This document shows, one piece after another, positions 48,101-60,100 of a stretch of 64,000 bases of DNA. Numbering within the stretch: position 1 is the first letter of the stretch; each line of letters opens with the position of its first letter. Below the pieces are notes generated by a model. The model ran no database searches. It saw only the letters and a list, made by a program, of their open reading frames with translations, and was not told the DNA's origin. The stretch spans positions 32,725,001 to 32,789,000 of the forward strand of contig NC_084470.1 of the NCBI RefSeq assembly GCF_027409185.1, read 5' to 3'. The stretch is from Cynocephalus volans (Eukaryota > Chordata > Mammalia > Dermoptera > Cynocephalidae). The translations under genes were made by a program, and so were the position numbers.

Positions 48101-51100
48101 AAGTCACTTGCAATGACTCAAGAGCCATTTCTAAAGAGCTGAAATCAGGAATACAAGAGTTCTGGCCGTAAGAGAGAGGACTATGACTTAGCTACCACCC
48201 CATGGCAGTCAGAAAAGCTGAGCGGGCTCTTCAACTGTACTCTGCCTGCAACCAGTTCCCACGATGCATCACTGTTCATCTGCGCTGGATTCTCCTTTAC
48301 TTTGCCCCTGCCCTGGTATATTGTGGGAACTAGGCACAGGCCATGCATTCGTCCTCGAGGCATATTAACATAATCAGTATCTCCAGACCATAGGGATGAG
48401 GCATTCCTTGTGCGGCTGCTTTTATTTTCCTCAGTACGGGCAAGAGAGAAATCCAAGCCCAGTATTTCCCTGGAATCAATCAAACCCTGGAGCTTTCCAC
48501 AGAATAGATGCCATTAGTTGACCCTGATCATAGTTACAAAAGGCCAGAACCCAGAGAAGAGTTAATCTGCATCCACCCATGAGTTTTAAAAAAAGTTCAG
48601 AAAGGACTAATAGTCACTTTTCACAGCTACACTATACAGCACCAAGGCTGCTCCTTGTTCTTCCATATTTTTAAAACTATTGTCAGTGACCTTTTTCTTT
48701 TATAAGACTTTTCATTTATGATTCAACGTAAAAAGATAATGTCAATCAACCATCAAGAAATCTGTTAATGTTGCCAAATTGTCAAAATGAGAACCGGCGC
48801 GTTGAATTCACCCGTTCATGCTACAAATATTGGTGAAAGATTTACCATGTGCTGGACCCCGAGGATCAAACACACAGCAAGACAGAGCATCCACCAGCCT
48901 GAAGCTCGCCCTCAAGTAGCCAGTTTACCATGATCACCTTCCTGTTTTTCAGGCTAATTGATGGGTTTCCTAATCATCCCTTACCGCCTCCGAAAGACAG
49001 TAAGAGTCTTTAAGAAGGACAAGCATCCATTAAACCTGTAATATCTCATCTAAAACAGAACCAAGATACAATTTCCTAATGTGGTGATTAATGGTCCCCA
49101 AAACACTGTCTTGCATATGCACATGACTATTTTATTTGTCAGTGAGTGGACTTGAGATAAAACATTTTCAGTAGTGGTTCTTAAACTTAGTGTTCATAAG
49201 AACCTACTGAATCAGAATATCTGGGCATGGGTCCCAGGAACCTGAATATTTAATAAACTCCCTGGATGACTTTAATGCAGACAGTATAGAGCCCATGTTT
49301 TCAAAACCAGTAATATACAGCTCAATCCTGATAAACTGTAACATATTTTTCCCCTCTTTGGATATCTGCTGTTTAGATTGCTTAGAAATAAAGACAAAAT
49401 CCTAGTAAGTTTCTTCTGCCAATATACGGATTTATTGATGGATTGGTTGGCTGGCTGGCTGACTGGCTGGTGGGGAGATAATAGTTCTTAATTATGTGGT
49501 TTTAAAGTAGAGGGCTTTCTCAAATTTGAATGTGTTTACAATTCTGGGAATACTGTTAAAACGCAGTTTCTAATTCAGTAGTTCTGGAATGGGGCCTGAG
49601 ACTCTGCATTTCTAAGAAGCAGCAGAGGATGTCAATACTGCCAGTCTGCAAGGGCCTAGGACAATATCTGAATTCATTAAAAAGCTGCTTCATTTCACTT
49701 TGGCTTATTTAATGCAGGCCATACTTATATCCTAAATAAAATTCAAAGCCTTAACTACACTTAAGGTATTCATCACAAAAGCTTTAAACTGTACCTATTT
49801 CAAATACAATAAGAAAAATAACTTTTTTTTCTCGTGTTTTTTATATTTTTCTCATTAGCATTACTACCAACATTTTAAGCCTTTAAACTTAGAAGTTTTG
49901 AAAGAAGGAGATGGTGAACTTAACTGCATAACTTTGTAAGGATTTTGTTGTTTGTTTTTTAAGGAGAAAGTTTGTATATTTACCATACTCCTCAGGACGG
50001 AGACAAGCTCCAAATGTGTGGTCTGGGGGAACATTCATTGTTTCTGCAATGCTATCAAATAAAACAGATCCTTTAGTTAAAATATCCACCCCACGGCATC
50101 CCAGGAATTTAAAATATGTTTGCCATACGTTCTCAGTAGCCTATATTTTCTCCTGTAGCCAATCTACGGAGATCAAACAAAAGTCCCCCAACAGATCTTT
50201 TGTCTGATCTTCCACTTGCATTAACGATGGCTGAATGCTTTCACTGCCTTTAAGTAGCCCAATTTAAAAAAACAAAATAAAATACATTCAAAGCAAAATT
50301 ACCAAACTATAAATAGAAAGTAAGACAGATAGAGACAGGGAAGACAGAGAAGATGTTAACACAGTAAGTTAAATTTCTGATATTCCAGAAATAAAGCTTT
50401 GTGCAAAATTCTCCCTCCCTCTTCTCTAAATGCCCTCTCCATCTTGGAGAACTCATCACCTCCCTGGAACCCCAAGTTCTATAGCTGATAACAGAGTTCT
50501 GCGGATTAACAATAAAAGAATGATTTTCTTATTTAATAGACAGAATCAATACAGCACAAATCAACATTTACCAGAAGAGTACTTTTTTAATTTGATGCAA
50601 GAACACTACCAATTTGAAGTTAATCATTAACTCACGGATCTAAAACTCTTCCAAGTTTATGTTGAAACTTTTCTTTGAAATCATCGACTCTCTTGGATAC
50701 AATCTTAGCTCCTCTTTTCCTGCAAAATTAGAAAATTATCAGGTATTTCTAATAACTAAAGTCTTCTTGGCTGCCAAATATACTTGTGGTAAGAAATACC
50801 ATAGTATTATTAGGACTTCAAAGAACAAATCTACTTTCAAGAGAAATTCTATGCTAAAAAGATAGCTTTGTGTATTCATTTTTCTATCATTTGTACTCTA
50901 TAATAAAAACAAATTTTGATTAAAGAATAAAGCAAACAAATTTTAAAAACACGTTTTGTAAATAAAAACAAAGTTTTAATATCATTATTATAAGTGCAAC
51001 TCCTAAAGTTGCTAATAGAAAATTAAGCATCAGGGCTGGCTGGTTAGCTCAGTTGGTTAGAGCACCAGCCTGTAACACCAAGGTCAAGGGTTCAGATCCC

Positions 51101-54100
51101 CTTTCACGGCCAGCTGCCAAAAAAAAAAAAAGTTAACCATCAAATAAATAAATAACCAAATGATATAAACAGGTAACTCACACCTAGTAAGCAAATATAT
51201 GGAGTAATTATAATACTCTCTAGTAATAAAATAAATGTAAAATAAGAGAACAATAAAGTGCCACTTCTAACCTAGTAAACAAACATATACATTTTGAGAG
51301 AGAGAATATCTAAGGTTGACAAAAAGTATGGTAACACTTGCACATTGCTAGTGCAAATTCCTATTTTCCTTTGGGAAATAATTGGGTAATATGAATCCAA
51401 AAGCATAAAAATGTTCATGCCCTTTTAAGCACATCTAAGAACCAATAATAAGTAGATAATGCACATAACAATTAAAAATGTGCAAACATTATATGTATAA
51501 AAATGTTTAAAAGGGGCTGCCTGGTTAGCTTAGTCGATCAGAGTTCAGCCTTATAACACCGAGGTCATAGGTTTGGATCCCCATACTGGCCAGCGACCAA
51601 AATAAAAAACAAGTTTATATCTTCACTGACTATACAAGAAAAAAGAATCAAAATGTTCATTCACGGAGGGTAATTAAATTATGTCACATTAACAAGTATA
51701 CACTCTGCGTGCATGTTAAATGTCGCTTCTCCGGACCTCCACAGAAGGCACCCAGGCTCCCAAGCGGGGGTGGGCAGGGCCAAGGGCCTCAGCCATGTCC
51801 CCCACCCAACATCAGCATCTAGCCCAACGGTGACCACAGAGCCGCCTGCCGGAGCACCCCAGGCTCCCAAGCTGGGGTGGTGGCGGTCCGAAGGTGTTCA
51901 CCATGCCGCCTGACATCTGCATCCAGCCCAGCAATGACCACTGAGCCAGAAGCACCCCACGCTTACAGGGTTGGGGGGCCAATAGCCCCAGCCATGTCCC
52001 CCCAAAGTCCCCAGCTAGCCCAGCCACTACCGAGCCGGTTGCCGGAAGCCCCCTGGGCTCCTCTGCCAGAAGGTGGGGGGGTGCCATGGACCTTAACCAT
52101 GCCCCACCTCCCTCCTTCCTCTTTGTCCTACCCTATCCCCTTCCCTCTCTCATTCTCACCCTCCCCCCAACTGCTCTGCAACAACATCTTAGAGTGTAAA
52201 AAATAATAATAATAAATAAATAAATTTTTAAAATAATAATAAAACATAAATGTTGCTTATGAAGAATACACAGCAATATTTCATGATAAGTGAAAAAGCA
52301 GAATATAAAATAGGATTGCACTCAGGTGAAAACTGCAAAAATCTACAAAGAAAGTCACATTAGAAAGAAATATATTTAAATACATTAACAATTGTTGAAT
52401 TAAGGCAACAGGATTATGGGTGATTTTATTTTGCCAGTTTTCTGTAATATAATTTTGTTACTTCTACCATTGTAATTAAATGAGTAAAATTTCTTTTGAA
52501 AACTGTAAAATTTCAACACTACTATTTAATAACATTAAAATTAATAAATTCCTCATTGTTTTGCTAAGACTGAAAACAATGAACATTAAGTTCTTAAAAT
52601 GCATTTGCTTTTAAAAGTATTTTCTGCACGTTGAAATACTGAGCTGAATAAATTTCTGGAGAAGAGTGACAATCTGTGGAGAAACAAAAGAAGAAATATA
52701 AAGTAATTCATCTTTTGTTTCTTCATTTCCTTCCCATTTGTTAGAGAAAAAAGAATGAATAAAGTCAGAATAAATCAATGGCAGTTTAAGAAAAAAACGG
52801 AGTTGACAATCTAATAATCAGCTCCAAGGAGCATAATTAGGAACATGCCAGGATGATAAAAATAAAGATTGTAAGGCACAGAGCCTATTCTTTTTTAGTC
52901 TAAAAGTGCCTGGATTATGCTTCTGGGAGAATCAGCAAGTATCTGTGGGCAGCCATGTATGTCAGAATATCAATAACTACAATGTCATTACACAACTTCA
53001 CAGCATTCACTAACCAACTCAGATAAAGGTCATTGTGTGCCGATGAATTCATTCATTCACTCACACACACATACGCGCACGCACACACTCACATATGCCT
53101 ACCATTGATGATTTGAACTAATTCTTCAAACCAAAGGTCATAAATAGAATACAGATACAATTTTAGAGGGGAAATATATCCCTTAAAAGTTAAGAGTAAA
53201 CCAAATGTACATTAAATAGTCCGTATAAAGTTAGATGCCCTAAAATGCAGACTGAAATGCTTGACTCCAAATTTATAACAGAAATCACACTGAAGAATGA
53301 AGTAGTGAATTCTTTTTAAAACCCAACAAACCAAAGGAATAAAGAATTTCTGTACTGCTTTAGCAGTAATATTCCAATTAAGTTTCAAAATACAAACACC
53401 AAGGTCAAGGGATTGGATCCCTGTACCAGCCAGCCACCAAAAACAAACAAACAAAACACAAAAAGTATCATCAAATAAAACACAGTTTCATAAATGATGT
53501 TCCCTTGGGGGTAGAGACAATTTGCAGGGAAAAATGCCCTGTATATTGCCTGTCCTTATAAATTTAGTGTATTTTTCTATGACTATCCTAAATCATTGAT
53601 AAACATGTCCTTGTTAATGTCCCAAAGGCTCTGCTCTTAGGGTGTTCTTGAGCAACACATTGTTGTTAATGTGTTTATTTCATTTCTTTTATAAATTGAC
53701 AGCAGGTTTATATTTCCAAGCCTTCAAAATGTATAAACCATATTTGTTATCTCCCTCTAAGTATCAATTTCTGTATTATATTTACTTATAAATCTCTGCA
53801 GTCTTTAAATAAGTAAATCATATCTTCACTTTTTCCTTTATGTATGGCTTAACCATTTTAATAATGATAAATTAACGGATATTTGTTATATGAGTATTTC
53901 CTTTAGACACTAAGGAAAAACCATCACATAGGGGTTTACTATAATGCTGTAAGAATTTCTTCTCTGTGTGTGTTTTGCCATTCTTATTGTGAATAATTCA
54001 AGTATCAGAGAGTTATATAATAAAGGAATAGAAGAGGAATGGAAATCATATTTCAAGTCAGTGAACAGGTGATCACAAAATCAAGTGGCTAGAAACCTGG

Positions 54101-57100
54101 TGCAGTGATTAAAGGCAACCTCTGCAACCACACCTACCCCTGTACAGTCATTCCTACCACTGTACTTCTGAGCTGCATGATCATGTGCAAATGGTTTAAC
54201 CCCTCTGTACCTCAAGTTTTTCATATGTAAAATGGGAAGGATAAAAGTTATCGTACATCTACCTCATGGAGCTCTTGGTAGGATTAAATTAATAATACTC
54301 ATATACAAAGTGCTTGGAACTTTGCCTCTATAACTGAGAGCTATTCACAGGGACAAAACAGACAAAAAAGTGAGGTAGTTGGATGCCTGTGGGAATGCAA
54401 ATGTTGTGTGCAGAGTGGGGCCTCTGGAAACCTAGAAGGCCAGTGTCTCCTTTAAATGGAAGAGGGCAGAACAAATCTATCCTTACCAGTGACACATAGG
54501 AATGCAAGCCCAATGTATGGGTTTCCTGTTGTTACTATAACAAATTAACACAAACTGGTGGCTTAAAACAACAGAAATGTGTTCTCTCACAGTTTTGGAA
54601 GGCAGAAATCTGAAATCAAGGTCTCAGCAAGGCCACATTTCCTCAAGAGGCTCTAGGGGAGAATCCACTGCTTGCTTCTTCCAATGTCTGGTAGCTGTTG
54701 GCATTACTTGGTATCCCTTAGTGTAGAGCCACATCACTCCAATCTCTGCTTCCATTTTCGCATTACCTTCTCTTCTGTAAAGGAGTTCACTCTTACCTGA
54801 GTTTCACTTGAGGCTTCACTTTCTGTGGTTTCAGTTACCCAAGGTCAACTACCATCTAAAATTACTGTATCACTCCTCTTGCGCTTTAGGGACATTAAGA
54901 AATAAAATAAGGGCTACTGAACACAAGCACTGGAATACCATGGGACAATTGATGTGATAACCTAGATGGCTACTAAGTGACTGCAATCCAAGTTGGATGG
55001 AGTAGGACAGAGCGAGATTTCATCACCATATTCAGAATGGTATGCAATTTAAAACTTACGAATTGTTTATTTATGGAATTTTTCATTTACATCACAATGC
55101 CTACATCATTCTCCTCACTTCCTCTTATCATAGAGGCATTTTATCATCTCACAGCATCACAAGAAGAAGGATGAGTACAGTACAATAAGATAGAGATGGT
55201 TCCAGATTACAATGGTTCAACTTAAGATTTTTCAACTTCATGATGGATTTGTTGAGAGGTAACCCCATTGTAAATCAAGGAACATCTGTGGGGGGCAGGG
55301 AGATAGAGAGAGAAACAACATTCACATAACTTTTTTCTTCTGGCTTTTGGTGGGACCTGGTACAGGGATCCCTGGCACCCTGGACCTTGGTGTTATCAGC
55401 ACCATGCTCTAACCAACTGAGCTAACCAACCATCTAACTTTTATTACAGTATATTGTTATAATTGTTCTATTTTATTATTAGATGTTATTGTTAATCTCT
55501 TAACATGCCTAATTTATAAATTAAACTTTATCATAGCTGTGTGTGTGCAGAAAAAGACATGGTGTATATAGGGTTTCATTCTATCTGCAGCTTCAGGCAT
55601 CTGCTGGGGGTCTTGGAATGTATCCTCCATGGATAAGGTGAGAGAGGCTACTGCATGTCTTTTCCTCTTCCTTTGACAATCTCCCTCTGCCCTTCTAAGG
55701 ATACTTATCATTGGATTTAGGGCCCACTCAGATAATCCAGAAAAATCTTTTCATCTCAAAATCCTTAACTCAGTTACATCTACAAATATCCTTTTTCCAC
55801 ATAAAGCAACATTCATAGGTTCTGGGAATTAGAAAATGGACATATCATTTGGGGGGAGGCATCAATGTTTACAATCTTCTGATTTTTCAAACCTAACAAA
55901 AAACTAGATTTTTATGAGCAATCTCCCAATGTTTAAGAATTAGCTCAGATATAAAATATAACACAGGAAATGAAAAACTAAGGACCCCATTTTATTTTTC
56001 TAAGGAAGTAGTTATATATAGAATAAAGACATTTAAAAAGTCACAATTTGAAAAAGTTAAGTCAGAAGCTCAGGTACCCAAATAACTATTAAACAAAGCA
56101 GAATGATAAATATATGGACAATTATATGTGACATAAGTATCTTGGTAGAGATTTGAAAGATTATCTTTAGGAAACATGAACAGAGTTAATCTCATAGATT
56201 CAAAATATACATACATGTCTTTACATTTGCTTGCAAAAGCAGGAAGTAACTTTAGAATGATACACACAAAAAACAGTATCATGGTTACCTCTTGAGGAAC
56301 AGAACAGAACAGGTGTCAGAAGTGGAAGACATTTCACTGTATTTTTTTTTCTGTTAATTTTATGTTTGAGCAATGTTAATGTATTACCTCTTCAAAAAAT
56401 AAATTAAAAAAATAAACTTTTCTTTTAAGTCCAAATGTCAAATATCTAACACTTCTTCCTGGACATAGTGTAATTAACTTACATTTGTAGTTCATGGAGC
56501 CAGTATAAAGTTTTTGCCATGGTTCGTCCATCATTAAAATGTGGTGTTGGGACTCCATACAAGTTAAACCTATTGAAACTTGATGGATTATACTTTCGAT
56601 TCTTTGCTTCTCCTGTAGGGGAAAAAAAAGAACACTTCTGACTTGAGCAACACAAATAACCTTATCTTGCAAGAAGCACAGTATGTTCTCACTGACATTG
56701 AAAATAAGAGTGGGACAAAGAATGAAACTGTAATCATTCAGGAAATTGCACAGATTTGGCTACCGATGATAGAAGCATTCCCTGAAGTGAACAGAAAGAC
56801 AGTGGGATGCTACACACACAAGTTCCTTGTGTTAATATTTGGAAAGACATATGCAGAAAACCCTGAAGATTCTACCAAAAAACTGTTATAACTAATACAT
56901 AAATTCAATAAAGTTGCAAGATCCAAGATCAACATACAAAAATGTGTGGCATTTCTGTACAAATACAATGACCAAGCTGAGTAAAAAATCAAGAAAACAA
57001 TCACATTTACAATAGCATTAAAAAAAAAAAAATGAAAAGAAAAGAAAAGAAAACCCTAGCAATAAATTTAACAAAGGAGGTAAAAGACTTGACAACTACA

Positions 57101-60100
57101 AAACATTGATGATAGAAATTGAAGAGGACACAAATAAATGAAAAAAATGTTCCATGGTCAGGGATCAGAAGAATTAATATTGTTAAAATGTCCATACTAC
57201 CCAAAGCCATATACAGATTCAATGCAATCCCTATCAAAATGCCAATGGCAATCTTCACAGAAATAGAAATAACAATTCTAAAATTTGTGTGGAACCACAA
57301 AGGCCCCACTTAGCCAAAGCAATTGAAAAACAAAGCAAAGAAAAACAAACTTGGAAGTATCACATTTCCTGATTTAAAATTATATTACAAAGCTACAGTA
57401 AGTAAAAAGCATGGTACTGGCATAAAAATAGACACATAGACCAATGGAACAGTATAGAGAGCCCAGACATAAATCCAAAACTATGCAGTCAACTAATTCT
57501 TGACAAGGGCACAATGAGGAAAGGGTAGTCTCTTCAATAAATGCTGCTGGGAAAAGTAGATTTCCACATGCAAAAGAATGAAATTGGACTCATTTTACAC
57601 CATACACAAAAATATCTCAAAATGGATAAAAGACATAAACTGAAGACCTGAAACCACAAAACTCCTAGAAGAAAACATAGGGAGAAAGCTCCTTGACATA
57701 GGCCTTGGCAAAATTTCTTGGATATCACAACAAAAGCTCAAGCTACAGAAGCAAAAATAAACAAATGGAACTACATTAAGCTAAAAGCTTCTGCACAGCA
57801 AAGGAAATAATCAATAAAATGAAAAGGCAACCTAACCCAGATTGGGAAAAACTATTTGCAAACCACACATCCAATAAGAGGTTAATATCCAAAATATGTA
57901 AAGTTGTTTTCTTCCAACTCAATAGGAAGAAAACATATAATCTGATTTCTAAAAAATGAACAAAGGACCTTAATACTTGGAAAGTACATACAGAAATGAT
58001 GTGGGAAAAGAGAGATATTAATTATGAAAAATGCAGGCCCCAACAATATTAAAGAAATCCTGAAGATCAGGGGAGGTACTGCAATGCTTTGGGATCCCAG
58101 CGGTATTTTCCACTATGCTAAGATTTGAGAGACTGGTGTTTTGTGTTTGTTCCACTGAAATTTGTGAGATCATCAGAATGTTGCAACCCTCGTATTTCAT
58201 TATGATCATTTATCTCATATTAGAAACATTCAAAGAGTGACTGAGGGCTGAGAAACCAACAGGGAGGTCTTTTTTTTTTTTTTAAAGATGACTGGTAAGG
58301 GGATCTTAAAACTTGACTTGGTGTTATCAGCACCACACTCTCGCAAGTGAGCCACGGGCTGGCCCTGGAGGTCTTTTTATTTAAGATCTAATACTGTACT
58401 TTTTTCTATTCAAGTCTTGATGTAGTGTTAGTTTTCTACTTCTAGTTAAGAAAATAGGACCGAAATTAGAGAACAAATAAGAAGGTAAGAATAACGGGCA
58501 AAAGATATTCAGCCTTACTAGTAGCTCAAATAATGTAAATAAAAGCAAATACTGTAAATAATGTAAACAAAAACAGCTAAAAGAAGGTCAGCTAAACTTA
58601 CTATGGGGGAAGTTGTGGGGAAATGAAAATTCTCATAAACTGAGTATGAGGAAAGCTGGGGCAGTTATTTAAGCTGACACTTTGGCTCTAAAAGTGAAAA
58701 TTTCAAATGCTCAGAAATATAGGAATGTATGGAAATAGCAGATCACATTCACAAGGGTAAAGACATTCCAAAATATTTTATAAGAAAAAAAATGGTTAAA
58801 AAAAGTATGTATATACATATGTATGCACTTCAAAAATTCGTGGAAAGATGCGTATTATCTTTCGATTCTATTTTTCCACAAACTTTTTGAAGTACCTGCA
58901 TATAGCATGCAGCAAAACACACACAGATACTCATACATATGAATGTGCAAAGAAAAACATCTATGAAAGTATCATCTGTGGAAGATTGGAAATTATGAGA
59001 TTTTTTGTATATTACAACTTTTTATATAGCTTACATTTCATAAAGTGAAATATCTATCATTTTAGTAATGATTAAAATTAAGTATATTTTAAAGATGTTG
59101 CAGATCTATATTTATTACTATTGAATAATGTCCTTGACAATTTTTGTTTCTTTCTTTCTTTTTGGCTGGCCCGTAAAGGGATTGAACCTCGGACATTGGT
59201 GTTCTCAGCACCTTGCTCAAACCAAATGAGCTAACCGGCCAGCCATTCTTCACATTATATATATATATTTTTTTTTTTTTTTTTTTTCTAAGCAGCTGGC
59301 TGGTGAGGGGTTAATGTATTATTTTAAGTAAAAAAAATTAGAGGTACATAGCAGTTTCCCCAAAAGCATGGAGAGTATTATCCCATTTACCCATTATCTA
59401 AAGATAGATGGCTCACTTGGGAGAAGTGGTACTGGTGGCACCAAGGTCAAGGGTTCAGATCCCCTTACCGACCAGCCACCTCCCCAAATTTTTTTAAAAT
59501 AAAGATAGATGGCTCAGTAAATGGGAAATAGAAAATGTTCAATTTATAAACTGTAGTTAGCCCTGGCTAAAGGGATTTCAAGGTTACTGTTACTTTTTCT
59601 TTATTTTTGAATGATATTTAAATTCTCTACAATTATTATGTTTTGGTTTTGGGTTTTGTTTTTTGGTGGCTGGCCCTTGACCTTGGTGTTATTATAATGT
59701 ATTTTTATAATAAAAATAAAGGTACTTTCCTTATAACAAAAAATAAGAACAATATTAAAAATATTAGATTCTATGACTTTTCTAGAGGCTAATGAAACTT
59801 CTGTAAAACTCAGCAAATGGAGGTAATTTCAGTCATGTTACAGTCCATTAGAGATCTTCTAAACATAAAAAGAAACTACACAAATTTTCCTCAGACTGTT
59901 AAATGGTCTATATATTTATTGATTGATATAGTTCTTTTAAAAATAATTAAAAGGCATTAGATTAGATAGTTCAATAGATGCTAGACTTTCAAAACGTGAA
60001 TAAAATACTTTCCCAAGAGGAGGAGGGAAGGAGGAAGAAAGAAAAGAAAAGGCTAGAGAAGTAGAAGGGGTAGAGATATGGAGAAAAGTCAAGGTTGGGA

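Larger units (their letters stand above)
51340..52500 (+). mobile_element. Old L1M 3' region carrying a SINE and a VNTR retroposon
   Basis: 51340-51510, 51615-51728 and 52247-52500 read as the end of an L1M/L1ME ORF2 and 3'UTR (agtgcaaattcctattttcc, gaagaatacacagcaatatt, ggattatgggtgattttatt). Confidence 0.6.
54505..55885 (-). mobile_element. MLT1/MaLR-like LTR, split by Tigger-like sequence and a SINE
   Basis: 54515-54800 (tttcctgttgttactataac, ggcttaaaacaacagaaatg, tcccttagtgtagagccaca) and about 55660-55885 (cttatcattggatttagggc, acctctacaaat-like, cattcataggttctgggaat) are two halves of one antisense LTR. The middle is occupied by other elements. Confidence 0.6.

Noticed and set aside
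48181-48483. 100-codon antisense frame inside an EFHB intron
   Set aside because: No acceptor/donor pair in phase and no place for it: the flanking EFHB exons already join correctly.
50052-50250. Open reading upstream of the EFHB 50.0-kb exon (…SVDWLQEKI, stop, [10 protein letters not shown]…), which could suggest a longer exon with a premature stop
   Set aside because: The previous exon (50719-50636) ends with two bases of a proline codon, and the acceptor at 50052 (gatag) supplies exactly the missing base and gives IAETMNV. The upstream frame is therefore intron read by chance.
51033-51132. tRNA-Ile gene
   Set aside because: A- and B-box-like sequences are present, but the cloverleaf arms are mutated, an A-rich tail follows, and many similar copies with target duplications occur: it is a SINE.
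51812-52206. GC-rich open frames on both strands (Pro-rich proteins)
   Set aside because: They lie in the second VNTR element and have no exon signals.
56643-56890. Short + strand open frame next to the EFHB 56.5-kb exon
   Set aside because: Its C-terminal part is L1 ORF2 ([11 protein letters not shown]) and its start overlaps the EFHB intron; no evidence for a separate gene.
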